Position numbers and translations under genes: made by a program. Below the pieces are notes generated by a model that was given only the letters and a program-made list of their open reading frames with translations, was not told the DNA's origin and did not search any database. Positions 19,017 through 28,096 of a DNA stretch of 54,551 nt are shown here, one piece after another (within the stretch, counting starts at the first letter, position 1; each line of letters opens with the position of its first letter). The DNA is taken from contig CAIYYX010000204.1 in the NCBI GenBank assembly GCA_903930535.1, forward strand, positions 1 to 54,551, given 5' to 3'. This DNA comes from an uncultured Sterolibacterium sp. GTDB lineage: Bacteria > Pseudomonadota > Gammaproteobacteria > Burkholderiales > Rhodocyclaceae.

Positions 19017-19448
19017 ATGGCTGGCTTCGACAAGCACACTTTGACTCCTAGCGAAATAAAGCTGCACCAGAAATCGCGGCAGCTTGAGATCTCCTTTCCC
19101 GATGGCAAGACTTTCACGCTCAGCCATGAGTTTCTCAGGGTCAATAGCCCCTCGGCTGAAGTGCGCGGCCATGGCCCGGGACAGGAAGTATTGCAGAGCG
19201 GAAAGCGCAACGTCGCCATCACCGGCCTCGAACCGGTCGGCAATTACGCGGTTCAACCAACCTTTTCCGACGGCCACGATACCGGCATCTATTCCTGGGA
19301 TCTGCTCTACGATCTGGGCTCTCACCAGGAGGAGCTCTGGCAGGACTATCTGGCCAGGCTGGAAGCGGCCGGCGCCAATCGCGACATTGATGCCAGCACC
19401 CAGGCTCCCAAGTCGCCTGCAGCAGGCGGTTGCGGCCACCACCACTGA
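19017..19448 (+). CDS. DUF971 / gamma-butyrobetaine-hydroxylase-like N-terminal domain protein
   Basis: A 143-residue single-domain protein of the DUF971 family, the small zinc-binding-type domain also found at the N-terminus of gamma-butyrobetaine hydroxylase. Visible family parts are [54 protein letters not shown] and LYDLG near the middle. The tail ends in GGCGHHH, a Cys/His cluster that could bind a metal. It sits 2 bp before ubiE and is often found beside ubiE in betaproteobacteria, so a role in quinone synthesis or Fe-S supply has been suspected but is not shown. The start at 19017 is preferred; an in-frame ATG at 18942 would extend it over the promoter region shared with phoB. Confidence 0.85.
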   Translation: MAGFDKHTLTPSEIKLHQKSRQLEISFPDGKTFTLSHEFLRVNSPSAEVRGHGPGQEVLQSGKRNVAITGLEPVGNYAVQPTFSDGHDTGIYSWDLLYDLGSHQEELWQDYLARLEAAGANRDIDASTQAPKSPAAGGCGHHH

Positions 19449-19450
19449 AT

Positions 19451-20200
19451 ATGTCGGACAGACAAACCCACTTCGGCTTCGAGGAAGTCCCGGAGAGCGA
19501 AAAAGCGCGGCGCGTCGCCGGCGTATTCTCCTCGGTCGCAGAAAAATACGACGTCATGAACGACTTGATGTCTCTGGGACTGCATCGGCTCTGGAAACAA
19601 TTTGCCATCCAGATCTCGGGCGTGAAAACGGGTGAGCGCGTGCTCGACGTCGCCGGCGGTACGGCCGACCTGGCACTCGCCCTCGCCCGCCGCGTTGGCA
19701 GTTTCGAACAGACCGGCGGCCAGGTCTGGCTGACAGACATCAATAATGCGATGCTTGGAGTCGGCCGCGACCGCCTGCTTGACCACGGCATTCTGGCACC
19801 CGCGGCGCAGTGCGATGCCGAGAAACTGCCTTTCCCGGACGACTATTTCGATTGCGTCACCGTCGCCTTCGGCTTGCGCAACATGACCCACAAGGAGCTG
19901 GCGCTGGCCGAGATGCGGCGCGTGCTGCGTCCCGGTGGCCGCCTCCTGGTGCTGGAATTCTCCAAAGTGTGGAAGCCCCTGCAAGCCGCCTACGATGTCT
20001 ATTCTTTCAAGATTCTGCCCTGGCTGGGAGCCAAGGTGGCCGGCGACGCCGACAGCTATCGCTACCTGGCCGAATCCATCCGCATGCATCCCGACCAGGA
20101 AACGCTCAAAACGATGATGGAACAAGCAGGCCTGGAGAGAGTCGAATACTTCAATCTGACGGCAGGCGTGGTAACCTTACACCGAGCTTACAAACTTTGA
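19451..20200 (+). CDS. ubiE: Ubiquinone/menaquinone biosynthesis C-methyltransferase UbiE
   Basis: SAM-dependent methyltransferase that methylates the benzoquinol (and demethylmenaquinol) ring. The 249-residue product has the family N-terminus [21 protein letters not shown], then [24 protein letters not shown]-binding motif I is [15 protein letters not shown], followed by [23 protein letters not shown] (kept here as AEKLPF...FGLRN) and [14 protein letters not shown]. The C-terminal [16 protein letters not shown] closes it. Two bp separate it from the DUF971 stop, and the Tim44 gene follows after a strong AAAGGAG ribosome binding site. Confidence 0.97.
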   Translation: MSDRQTHFGFEEVPESEKARRVAGVFSSVAEKYDVMNDLMSLGLHRLWKQFAIQISGVKTGERVLDVAGGTADLALALARRVGSFEQTGGQVWLTDINNAMLGVGRDRLLDHGILAPAAQCDAEKLPFPDDYFDCVTVAFGLRNMTHKELALAEMRRVLRPGGRLLVLEFSKVWKPLQAAYDVYSFKILPWLGAKVAGDADSYRYLAESIRMHPDQETLKTMMEQAGLERVEYFNLTAGVVTLHRAYKL

Positions 20201-20216
20201 CCCCAAAGGAGCATCC

Positions 20217-21083
20217 ATGAAACGTATATTCCTGACACTCTTCACAGCCTTCCTGGTTTTTGGTTTGACTGTCCATGAAGCCGAGGCCAAGCGCCTGGGC
20301 GGCGGAGCGTCCTCCGGCATGAACCGCAGCGGCAATGTCATGAATAAACAAGCGGTGCCACCCAAGCCGGCAGCACCCGTCGCAGCGCCGGCTGCCGCCC
20401 CCGCTGCTCCGGCGGCTCCTGCCCGCTCGCCCTGGATGGGCATGCTGGGCGGCTTGGCCCTGGGCGCGGGAATCGGCGCATTGCTCGGCCACTTCGGCAT
20501 GGGCGGCCTGGGCGGTGGCTTCGGCGGCATCCTGATGGCTCTCCTGGCTGGCGCAGCGGTCTTTTTCCTGATCCGCATGTTCATGAACCGCAACCAGCAG
20601 CCCCAGCCTCTCCAGTACGCCGGCGCCGGCCCTGGCGGCCAGGTTCCTTTCGAGCCCATGGCTTCTGGCAATGGCGCAGCAGCGGCCACGACGGCAACGA
20701 CAGGCAGCATTCCGGCGGGCTTTGATGTCGATGGCTTTGTGCGTCAGGCCAAGCTCAACTTCGTCCGCCTGCAGGCATCCAATGACGCCGGCAATATGGA
20801 CGATATCCGTGCCTTCACCACCCCGGAAATGTTTGCCGAGATCCAGCTCGAATACCAGGAGCGGAACAAGGCGGCACAGCAGACCGATGTGGTGCAGTTG
20901 AATGCGGAGCTCCTAGACATCTCCACTGAAGGTAACCGGCAAATTGCCAGCGTGCGCTTCAACGGCAGCATCCGCGAGAGTGCAAATGCCGCGCCGGAAG
21001 CCTTCGATGAGGTCTGGCACCTGGCCAAGGCCGCAGACGGCAGCCAGGGCTGGGTCATCGCCGGGATTCAACAGTACGCGTAA
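20217..21083 (+). CDS. Tim44-like domain protein with signal peptide and glycine-rich membrane region
   Basis: A 288-residue envelope protein. It has an N-terminal signal sequence (MKRIFLTLFTAFLVFGLTV, probable cleavage after AEA at about residue 24). An Ala/Pro-rich linker follows (40-72), then a Gly-rich hydrophobic pair of segments (about 75-125, ending AAVFFLIRMFMNR). The soluble C-terminal Tim44-type domain (about 165-288) contains LNFVRLQASNDAGNMDDIRAFTTPEM and VSFNGS-like strands. The bacterial function is unknown. It lies between ubiE and ubiJ in one run of genes, an arrangement common in betaproteobacteria, which hints at membrane or quinone-related work (inference). Confidence 0.88.
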   Translation: MKRIFLTLFTAFLVFGLTVHEAEAKRLGGGASSGMNRSGNVMNKQAVPPKPAAPVAAPAAAPAAPAAPARSPWMGMLGGLALGAGIGALLGHFGMGGLGGGFGGILMALLAGAAVFFLIRMFMNRNQQPQPLQYAGAGPGGQVPFEPMASGNGAAAATTATTGSIPAGFDVDGFVRQAKLNFVRLQASNDAGNMDDIRAFTTPEMFAEIQLEYQERNKAAQQTDVVQLNAELLDISTEGNRQIASVRFNGSIRESANAAPEAFDEVWHLAKAADGSQGWVIAGIQQYA

Positions 21084-21086
21084 CTC

Positions 21087-21662
21087 ATGCTTGACCGGGC
21101 CGCACAGGTCACCCTCGCCGCCCTCAATCACCTGCTACAGGATGCAGAGTGGGCGAGGGTGCGTCTCGCACCTTTTGTCGGACGAACGGCAAGGCTGACG
21201 CTGCCGCCATGGCGGCTCGATTTCACCATAGATGCGGACGGCCAGCTCGCAGCGGCCAATACCGCAGAACCTGACGTAGAGATTTCCCTGCCCGCAGGTA
21301 CGCCTTTTCTGGCGCTCTCCGGGCGGGAAGCCGTGGCGCGTGTCGTCCGCATCAGCGGTTCGGCCGAGTTCGCGGATGCTCTGGGCTTTGTGCTGCGCAA
21401 GCTGCGCTGGGATTATGAGGAGGACCTCTCAAAAGCGGTCGGAGACATCGCCGCCCACCGCATCGCCGGAATGATTAATGTCTTCAGCGCCTGGCAACGC
21501 CAGGCCGCAACAAACCTGGCGGAGAACTTCGCCGAATATTTCACCGAGGAACAGCCGACGCTGGCCAAGCCGGCTGCGGTGGCAGACTTCGTCGCGAACG
21601 TCGAGGCTCTGCGCGACGACTTGGCACGGCTGGAAAAGCGCGTTTCGCGCATTCCTTCCTGA
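21087..21662 (+). CDS. ubiJ: Ubiquinone biosynthesis accessory factor UbiJ (SCP2 domain)
   Basis: Accessory protein thought to bind lipid intermediates in the soluble Ubi complex with UbiK. The 191-residue protein has the N-terminal LNHLLQ segment and an SCP2 sterol-carrier-like fold in the first half (LAPFVGRTARLTLPPWRLDFTIDADG). It ends in a coiled-coil-like tail (FVANVEALRDDLARLEKRVSRI), as expected for UbiJ. It begins 3 bp after the Tim44 gene. In many betaproteobacteria ubiB follows directly; here an efflux cluster follows instead, so ubiB must lie elsewhere or be missing. Confidence 0.9.
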   Translation: MLDRAAQVTLAALNHLLQDAEWARVRLAPFVGRTARLTLPPWRLDFTIDADGQLAAANTAEPDVEISLPAGTPFLALSGREAVARVVRISGSAEFADALGFVLRKLRWDYEEDLSKAVGDIAAHRIAGMINVFSAWQRQAATNLAENFAEYFTEEQPTLAKPAAVADFVANVEALRDDLARLEKRVSRIPS

Positions 21663-21702
21663 CTCCCTGCTTGCCACTAAGGGCTGGCTTTTGAGTCGAA
21701 TG

Positions 21703-21721
21703 TAGACTAGACTGTCCAGTC
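21703..21721. promoter_or_regulatory. Probable TetR operator upstream of the efflux operon
   Basis: The spacer before tetR has the perfect inverted repeat GACTG-TC-CAGTC (21710-21721), preceded by a doubled TAGAC (21703-21707 and 21708-21712). The second TAGACT could serve as a -10 with TGGCTT 17 bp upstream (weak). A palindrome over the promoter, 22 bp before the regulator start at 21743, is what an autorepressing TetR operator would look like. It is assigned by position and symmetry only. Confidence 0.55.
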
Positions 21722-21742
21722 CATTTCGGCCCCAGGAAACCC

Positions 21743-22345
21743 ATGAGTCAAGCGGAGGATCCAGTATCGCTCGACAGCCGCCAGCGCCTGATCAAGGCTG
21801 CGGCTGAAGCCTTCATGGAAGTGGGCTATCGCGCCAGCATTGACAGCATCGCTGCGCGCGCCGGCGTGGCCAGGCAAACCCTCTACAATCATTTCCGCAG
21901 CAAGACCGATTTGTTCAGCGAAGTGGCTCACGTTGCCGCTGGAGACATATTGGTATCCCTGGACGGGAATGCTGGCGATATTCGCGACAGTCTTCTGCGC
22001 TTTGGTGCCGCCTTGAGGCAACGGATGATAGGCGACGAAGGCTTGGCCATGTTCCGCATCCTGAGTGCAGAAATGCCGCGCTTCCCCGATCTGGGTCAGG
22101 CCTTTTTCAGCAAGGGCTCGGGGCAGATGGTCCGACAACTTGCAAAGTATTTTGCGCGCGCCATGAGCGATGGCACGCTGCGCAAGGACGCCCCCCTGTT
22201 CGCCGCCGAAATGCTTCTTTCCATGCTGAGTTATGACCGCACCCGCCGGCTGTTCGGCGCGCCAATGCTCGCGGCCGCCAAGGAAAAAGAACGCATTGCC
22301 GAGATCGTCGATTGTTTCCTCCGGGCTTTCTCCCCGGAACGTTGA
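21743..22345 (+). CDS. TetR/AcrR family repressor of the adjacent RND efflux operon
   Basis: A 200-residue regulator. The N-terminal helix-turn-helix (about residues 14-65) reads AAAEAFMEVGYRASIDSIAARAGV then ARQTLYNHFRSKTDLFSEV, a clear TetR signature. The remaining helical region is the ligand-binding and dimer domain (C-terminal TetR_C-type, with GLAMFRILSAEMPRFPDL). It is the first gene of a plus-strand cluster with membrane-fusion, RND and outer-membrane genes, with only 10 bp to the next start, so it is probably their local drug-responsive repressor and represses itself. Confidence 0.92.
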   Translation: MSQAEDPVSLDSRQRLIKAAAEAFMEVGYRASIDSIAARAGVARQTLYNHFRSKTDLFSEVAHVAAGDILVSLDGNAGDIRDSLLRFGAALRQRMIGDEGLAMFRILSAEMPRFPDLGQAFFSKGSGQMVRQLAKYFARAMSDGTLRKDAPLFAAEMLLSMLSYDRTRRLFGAPMLAAAKEKERIAEIVDCFLRAFSPER

Positions 22346-22355
22346 AGGAATTCTT

Positions 22356-23504
22356 ATGAACAAGTTTGCCTGCCCACTTCTGCTCAGCACACTGCTGGCC
22401 GCTTGCGGCCAAAGCGGCGGCCCCGGCCAAGCCGGAGCCATGCCGCCGCCGGAGGTTTCCGTGCTGACCGTCGCCCCTGAGCGCATCGCGCTGACCACTG
22501 AGTTGCCGGGGCGCCTGGAAGCCTCCCGGGTCGCGCAAGTTCGCGCACGCGTGGCCGGCATTGTGCTGCAAAGAGCGTTTCGCGAAGGCAGCGAGGTGAA
22601 AGCGGACGAGATATTGTTCCGCATTGAGCCTGCGCCTTTCCAGGCGGCGCTTAACAGCGCGCAGGCGTCACTCGCCAAGGCGGAAGCGGCCCTGGCGCAG
22701 TCCAACCTGAAAGTTCAACGCTACCGGCCACTGGTGGAAACCAGCGCCATCAGCAAGCAGGAATACGACGACGCCCTCACTGCACAGAGTCAAGCGAGCG
22801 CCGATCTCGCAGCAAGCAAAGCAGCGCTGGATACGGCGCGCCTGAATCTGGGCTACGCAACTGTCGCCGCACCGATTTCCGGCCGTATCGGACGCGCCCT
22901 GGTCACCGAAGGCGCACTGGTAGGTCAGGGCGAGGCCACGCCCTTGGCGATGATTCAGCAACTCGATCCCATCTATGTCAATCTGACTCAATCCAGCACA
23001 GAGATCTCGCGTCTGAAACAGGCGTTGGCGAGCGGCCAGTTGAAGAGTGCCGGTCAGGGGCAAGCCAAAGTGACTCTGGTCTCCGAGGACGGGCGCATCT
23101 ACCCGCATCCGGGCAAGCTGTTCTTCTCCGACCTGACGGTAGATGAGAGTTCCGGCGCGATTCTGCTGCGCGCCGAATTCCCGAACCCGCAGCGCGACCT
23201 GCTGCCCGGCATGTATGTGCGTGCCCGGCTGGAACAGGCGGTCAATGAGAAGGCTATCACCGTGCCGCAACAGGCGGTAATGCGCAGCACCGACGGCGCC
23301 TCGGTGTGGCTGGTCGGGCTGGACGGCAAGGTGGCCGCGCAGGCAGTCACGGCGGATGTCCAGCAGGGCGGAAAATGGATTGTCAGCCAGGGCTTGAAGG
23401 CGGGCGACCGGGTCATTGTCGAAGGTCTGCAAAAAGCCAAGCCGGGAGCCGTCGTCAAGCCCATGCCCTGGCAAGCCGCAGTGGCCAGCGCACCGGCCAA
23501 GTAA
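22356..23504 (+). CDS. RND efflux periplasmic adaptor (AcrA/MexA type lipoprotein)
   Basis: Membrane-fusion protein linking the inner-membrane RND pump to the outer-membrane channel. It has 382 residues. The signal peptide ends in a lipobox (LLAAC, acylated C17). Lipoyl/hairpin parts follow: ELPGRLEASRVAQVRARVAGIV, a coiled-coil hairpin (about 85-165) and LGYATVAAPISGRIGRALVTEGALV. The beta-barrel contains LVSEDGRIYPHPGKLFFSD and the membrane-proximal part contains VPQQAVMRSTDG. The start at 22356 follows an AAGGAA ribosome binding site; an open frame reaches back to 22233 inside tetR. The next gene begins 11 bp downstream. Confidence 0.95.
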   Translation: MNKFACPLLLSTLLAACGQSGGPGQAGAMPPPEVSVLTVAPERIALTTELPGRLEASRVAQVRARVAGIVLQRAFREGSEVKADEILFRIEPAPFQAALNSAQASLAKAEAALAQSNLKVQRYRPLVETSAISKQEYDDALTAQSQASADLAASKAALDTARLNLGYATVAAPISGRIGRALVTEGALVGQGEATPLAMIQQLDPIYVNLTQSSTEISRLKQALASGQLKSAGQGQAKVTLVSEDGRIYPHPGKLFFSDLTVDESSGAILLRAEFPNPQRDLLPGMYVRARLEQAVNEKAITVPQQAVMRSTDGASVWLVGLDGKVAAQAVTADVQQGGKWIVSQGLKAGDRVIVEGLQKAKPGAVVKPMPWQAAVASAPAK

Positions 23505-23515
23505 GGGAGCAGCAC

Positions 23516-26500
23516 ATGGTCAAATTTTTCATCGATCGCCCGGTTTTTGCCTGGGTGATCGCACTGTTCATTCTGCTCGGAGGTGCGCTGGCAGTAACCC
23601 AACTGCCTGTCGCGCAATATCCGACGATAGCGCCGCCCTCCATCGTGGTCACGGCCACCTATCCTGGCGCTACCGCCAAGACGCTGGATGAAAGCGTGAC
23701 CAGCCTGATCGAACAGGAAATGAACGGCGCCGAAGGCCTGCAATATATCGAATCCCAGAGCGAGGCAAACGGCCAGGCCACGATCACCGTGACGTTTCAA
23801 CCGGGCACGAATCCCGACCTGGCGGCGGTTGATGTCCAGAATCGTTTGAAGCGCGTGGAACCTCGACTGCCGCAGGCAGTGACGCAGCAGGGCGTATTTG
23901 TCACCAAGGCGCGCAGCAATTTTCTGCTGTTTACCACCTTGTCCTCCACCGATGGCAGGCTCGATCCGGTCGCGTTGGGCGACTATATGTCGCGCAATGT
24001 ATTGAACGAAATCCGGCGCGTTCCCGGCGTCGGGCAGGCGCAGTTGTTCGGCACAGAGCGGGCTATGCGCATCTGGATCGACCCGGCAAAGCTGGTCGGC
24101 CTGAAGCTGACCCCGGCAGACGTCGCCAACGCCATCCGCAATCAGAATGCGCAAGTCGCTTCCGGAACGCTGGGCGACTTGCCCAGTCCCGATGCGCAAC
24201 GCTTTGCCGCGCCGATTGTCGTGACCGGCCAGTTGGCAACGCCCGCGGCATTCGGCAACATTGTGCTGCGCGCCAATCCCGACGGCTCGACGGCGCGCCT
24301 CTCCGATGTTGCGCGGATCGAGATCGGCGGCCAAAGCTATGCCACCTCGGCCCGCATAAACGGCAAGCCGATTTCCGCAGTCGGCGTGCAACTGTCGCCA
24401 ACCGCGAATGCCCTGGCCACGGCAAAGGCGGTACGGGCAAAAATGAATGACCTGTCGAGATATTTCCCGGCCGGCGTCAAATACGAAATCCCCTACGACA
24501 CCTCGCTGTTCGTGCAAATCTCCATAGAGGAAGTGGTCAAGACCCTGCTTGAAGCCGTGCTGCTGGTGTTCCTGGTGATGTACCTGTTCTTGCAGAACAT
24601 CCGCTATACACTGATCCCCACCATCGTGGTGCCAGTGGCACTGATGGGTACTTTCGCATCCTTGGCGGCCTTCGGCTACTCCATCAATGTCCTGACCATG
24701 TTCGGTATGGTTCTGGCGATAGGCATCCTGGTCGACGACGCCATCGTGGTGGTGGAAAACGTCGAGCGCATCATGCGCGAGGAAGGGCTGCCGCCAAGAG
24801 ACGCGACACGCAAGGCCATGGGACAGATTACCGGGGCGATCATCGGCATCACCCTGGTGCTGACGGCCGTATTCATCCCGATGGCTTTTTTTGGCGGCGC
24901 TGTCGGTGCGATCTACCGTCAATTCACGCTGTCACTGGTGTCGTCGATGCTGTTCTCGGCACTGATGGCATTGACGCTGACACCGGCGCTTTGCGCGACG
25001 CTCTTGAAACCTGTACCTGCCGGCCAGCACCACGAGAAGAAGGGCTTCTTCGGCTGGTTCAATCGCAGCTTCCAGAAGAGTGCCAATAGCTATCAAGGCA
25101 TCGTCGAGAGAATGCTGAAGAAGACCGGGCGCTATGTGGTGCTCTATGTTTTGATCATCGCTGGCGTCGGATTCCTCTACATGGGGCTGCCGTCATCGTT
25201 TCTGCCATTCGAGGACCAGGGTTTCCTGATCACCAATGTCCAGTTGCCGCCCGGCGCAAGCGCCAGCCGAACCACGGACGTTCTCGAAAAAGTCGAACAA
25301 TATTATTTGCTGCAGCCACCGATCGCGCGCACTCTCACGGTCACCGGTTTCAGTTTTTCCGGCAGCGGCCAGAACGCCGGCCTGGTGTTTACGCCGCTCA
25401 CGGACTGGAGTGAGCGCGCGGCCGACCAGTCAGCCACCGCGATCGCCGGTCGCGCCTTTGGAGCCCTGTCAACGATTCGCGACGCCATCATTTTCCCGGT
25501 CAACCCGCCGCCCATCAGAGAACTCGGCAATGCCACCGGCTTTACCTTCCGCCTCCAGGATCGCGGCGGGCTCGGCCACGAGGCATTGCTGGCGGCACGC
25601 AACCAACTGCTCGGCATGGCGGCAAAGAGTCCGGTGCTTGCCGGCACCCGTCCGGAAGGACTGGAAGATACGCCGCAATTGCAGTTGGACATCGATCGCG
25701 ACAAGGCTAATGCCTTGGGCGTGTCATTCGCCGATATCAACAGTACGCTCTCGAACTCGCTCAGCGCCGCCTATATCAATGACTTCCCGAACATGGGCAG
25801 GCAGCAGAGGGTGATCCTGCAAGCCGATGCGCCGCGGCGCCTGCAGCCGGAAGACTTGCTCAAAATGTATGTGCGCAACGGCCAGGGCACCATGGTGCCG
25901 TTCTCTTCTTTTGCGCGCTCGCACTGGATCGTCGGGGCGGTCCAGTTATCGCGCTACAACGGCTATCCGGCCCTGAAGATTTCCGGCGACGCGGCAAAGG
26001 GGCGCAGTACCGGCGAGGCTCTGGACGAAATGGAGAAGCTGGCGCGGCAGTTGCCAGCAGGCTTCGGCTTTGAGTGGACCGCGGGCTCCTACGAAGAAAA
26101 AATGTCCGGGTCGCAAGCACCTGCCCTGTTCGCATTGTCGCTCCTGGCGGTTTTCCTGTGCCTGGCGGCGCTTTATGAAAGCACTTCAATCCCCTTCTCG
26201 GTAATCCTGGTGGTGCCGCTGGGCATACTCGGGGCCCTGCTTGGCGCCACCTTGCGCGGCATGCCCAACGATGTCTATTTCAAGGTCGGTTTGATCGCCA
26301 TCATTGGCCTGTCTGCCAAGAACGCGATCCTGATCATCGAATTCGCGAAGGACCTGCAGGCCGAGGGAAAGGATCTGGTGGAAGCCACGCTGGAAGCGGT
26401 CCATCTGCGCTTCCGTCCGATATTGATGACCTCGCTCGCCTTCATCCTCGGCGTCTTGCCCCTGGTCGTCGCCAGCGGCGCCGGATCTGCCAGTCAGCGG

Positions 26501-26674
26501 GCGATCGGTACAGGCGTCATGGGTGGCATGATTACCGCAACCGTGCTCGCTATCTTTCTGGTGCCAGTTTTCTTCGTCGTGGTGCGCAGCTTCTTCAAGG
26601 GCAGCGAGCGGCAACGCAAGATGTACGCCGCGCACATGCAAGAGATAGCCCGCGAGGAGGACAAACATGAATAA
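23516..26674 (+). CDS. RND multidrug efflux pump, HAE-1 family (AcrB/MexB type)
   Basis: Proton-driven drug exporter of 1,052 residues, the standard HAE-1 length. It starts with FFIDRPVFAWVIALFILLGG and keeps the proton-relay pair D407-D408 in GILVDDAIVVVENVERIM and the partner lysine K935 in AKNAILIIEFAKDL. Porter-domain sequences such as YPGATAKTLDESVTSLIEQ and GAEGLQYIESQS are typical of AcrB-like drug pumps rather than heavy-metal pumps. The start is set by GGGAG ahead of the ATG at 23516; the frame remains open upstream within the adaptor gene. Its stop overlaps the outer-membrane factor gene by 8 bp. Confidence 0.96.
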   Translation: MVKFFIDRPVFAWVIALFILLGGALAVTQLPVAQYPTIAPPSIVVTATYPGATAKTLDESVTSLIEQEMNGAEGLQYIESQSEANGQATITVTFQPGTNPDLAAVDVQNRLKRVEPRLPQAVTQQGVFVTKARSNFLLFTTLSSTDGRLDPVALGDYMSRNVLNEIRRVPGVGQAQLFGTERAMRIWIDPAKLVGLKLTPADVANAIRNQNAQVASGTLGDLPSPDAQRFAAPIVVTGQLATPAAFGNIVLRANPDGSTARLSDVARIEIGGQSYATSARINGKPISAVGVQLSPTANALATAKAVRAKMNDLSRYFPAGVKYEIPYDTSLFVQISIEEVVKTLLEAVLLVFLVMYLFLQNIRYTLIPTIVVPVALMGTFASLAAFGYSINVLTMFGMVLAIGILVDDAIVVVENVERIMREEGLPPRDATRKAMGQITGAIIGITLVLTAVFIPMAFFGGAVGAIYRQFTLSLVSSMLFSALMALTLTPALCATLLKPVPAGQHHEKKGFFGWFNRSFQKSANSYQGIVERMLKKTGRYVVLYVLIIAGVGFLYMGLPSSFLPFEDQGFLITNVQLPPGASASRTTDVLEKVEQYYLLQPPIARTLTVTGFSFSGSGQNAGLVFTPLTDWSERAADQSATAIAGRAFGALSTIRDAIIFPVNPPPIRELGNATGFTFRLQDRGGLGHEALLAARNQLLGMAAKSPVLAGTRPEGLEDTPQLQLDIDRDKANALGVSFADINSTLSNSLSAAYINDFPNMGRQQRVILQADAPRRLQPEDLLKMYVRNGQGTMVPFSSFARSHWIVGAVQLSRYNGYPALKISGDAAKGRSTGEALDEMEKLARQLPAGFGFEWTAGSYEEKMSGSQAPALFALSLLAVFLCLAALYESTSIPFSVILVVPLGILGALLGATLRGMPNDVYFKVGLIAIIGLSAKNAILIIEFAKDLQAEGKDLVEATLEAVHLRFRPILMTSLAFILGVLPLVVASGAGSASQRAIGTGVMGGMITATVLAIFLVPVFFVVVRSFFKGSERQRKMYAAHMQEIAREEDKHE

Positions 26675-28067
26675 GCCCCTCCTGATCGCGTCCATCCTCG
26701 CTGTCAGCCTCGTTGGCGGTTGCTCACTTAACCCGCAGTACAATCGCCCTGAGCCACCCGTCGCAGAGAGCTACCCCGCAGATCCGGCAGGCAAGGGCAT
26801 GAAGAGCGCAAGCGAAATGAGCTGGCGCGAATTCTTTCCCGATCAGCGTTTGCAGGCGCTGATCGCAGCCGCGCTGGAGAACAACCGCGATTTGCGTACG
26901 GCCGCATTGCGCATCGAGGAAGCACGCGCTTTATACAATATCCAGTCTGCCGACCTTTTGCCCACCGTGAATCTTGGCGCCAGCGGCAGCCGCGTTCGCA
27001 CGCCTGCCAGCCTGTCATTGTCCCGACAGGAAGTGGTGAGCAGCAACTATCAAGTCGGCTTGAGCCTGGCCTCTTTCGAACTCGATTTCCTCGGCCGCGT
27101 CCGCAGCCTCAATGAGGCGGCGCTGAGTCTCTATCTTGCCAGCGAAGAAGCGCGGCAAGCAGCGCAGATCAGCCTCATAGCAGAAGTCGCCAAGGCTGCC
27201 TTGGCCGAGCGGGCCTTCGCCGAGCAGCAGGATCTGGCGCAGAAAACCTTGAATGGGCGCGAAGCATCCTACAAACTGGCCAAACAACGCTTCGATGTCG
27301 GCGCATCGTCGTCGCTCGATCTGCGTCTGAATGAAACCCAGGTACTGGCTGCGCGCATCGCTCTGCTGGTGCTCGAGCGGCAACGCGCACAAGCGATGAA
27401 CGGGTTGACGCTGTTGACCGGCAAACCGCTGCGTGAGTTGCCCGCGCTGCAAGCGCTCGCCGAACAGGGGATTGTGAGCGAACTTCCCGCCGGCCTGCCC
27501 TCCGACTTGTTAACGCAAAGGCCCGATATCCGCGCCGCCGAACTGCGCCTGAAGGCGGCGAACGCCAATATCGGCGCAGCCCGCGCCGCCTTTTTCCCGA
27601 AGATCTCCCTGACCGCAGGCTTCGGCACTGCCAGCAATGCCTTGTCTGGCTTGTTCGATTCCGGCTCGCGAACCTGGTCGTTCGCGCCACAACTCTTGCT
27701 GCCGATTTTCGATGCCGGCCGCAACCAGGGCAATCTGACTCTGGCAGAGGTGCGCAAGAATCTGGCCATCACCGACTACGAACGGATTGTTCAGACCGCC
27801 TTCCGCGAAGTGGCCGATGCGCTGGTGGCGCGAGCGTCGCTGGATCAACAAGTTGATGCGCAAGGCGCGACGCTGGAGGCGCAAGCGGATCGCTTGCGCC
27901 TGGCCGAGCAGAGATACCGGAATGGTATCTCCAGCTATATCGAGGTGTTAGATGCGCAGCGGGAATTGTTCGCGGCAGAACAGTCACTGGTTCTGGCGCG
28001 ACTGCTGCGCTTGACCAATGCCATTGATTTGTACCGATCTCTCGGCGGCGGCTTGAGTAGAAATTAA
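26667..28067 (+). CDS. Outer-membrane efflux channel lipoprotein, NodT/OprM family
   Basis: Forms the trimeric outer-membrane duct for the RND pump. The 466-residue protein has a lipoprotein signal peptide (lipobox LVGGC, C19) and NPQYNRPEPPVAESYP. Two OEP repeats follow, each rich in long helices (AALENNRDLRTAALRIEEAR; RLKAANANIGAARAAFFPKI), with LLTQRPDIRAAE between them, diagnostic for the family. The ATG lies inside the acrB-type stop region behind a strong AGGAGG. It is the last gene of the efflux operon and runs directly into a terminator. Confidence 0.95.
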   Translation: MNKPLLIASILAVSLVGGCSLNPQYNRPEPPVAESYPADPAGKGMKSASEMSWREFFPDQRLQALIAAALENNRDLRTAALRIEEARALYNIQSADLLPTVNLGASGSRVRTPASLSLSRQEVVSSNYQVGLSLASFELDFLGRVRSLNEAALSLYLASEEARQAAQISLIAEVAKAALAERAFAEQQDLAQKTLNGREASYKLAKQRFDVGASSSLDLRLNETQVLAARIALLVLERQRAQAMNGLTLLTGKPLRELPALQALAEQGIVSELPAGLPSDLLTQRPDIRAAELRLKAANANIGAARAAFFPKISLTAGFGTASNALSGLFDSGSRTWSFAPQLLLPIFDAGRNQGNLTLAEVRKNLAITDYERIVQTAFREVADALVARASLDQQVDAQGATLEAQADRLRLAEQRYRNGISSYIEVLDAQRELFAAEQSLVLARLLRLTNAIDLYRSLGGGLSRN

Positions 28068-28091
28068 AAAAGGCGGCCTAAGCCGCCTTTT
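28068..28091. terminator. Bidirectional intrinsic terminator between the efflux operon and atpC
   Basis: Perfect inverted repeat AAAAGGCGGC (28068-28077) and GCCGCCTTTT (28082-28091) around a CTAA loop. The GC stem is flanked by A on one side and T on the other, so it works for both strands. It lies 1 bp after the efflux-channel stop and 5 bp after the end of the convergent atpC. Confidence 0.9.
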
Positions 28092-28096
28092 CATCC

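Noticed and set aside
21663-28067. Transposon or genomic island carrying the efflux operon
   Set aside because: No integrase, transposase, inverted repeats, target duplication or tRNA was seen at either edge; only the position is unusual.
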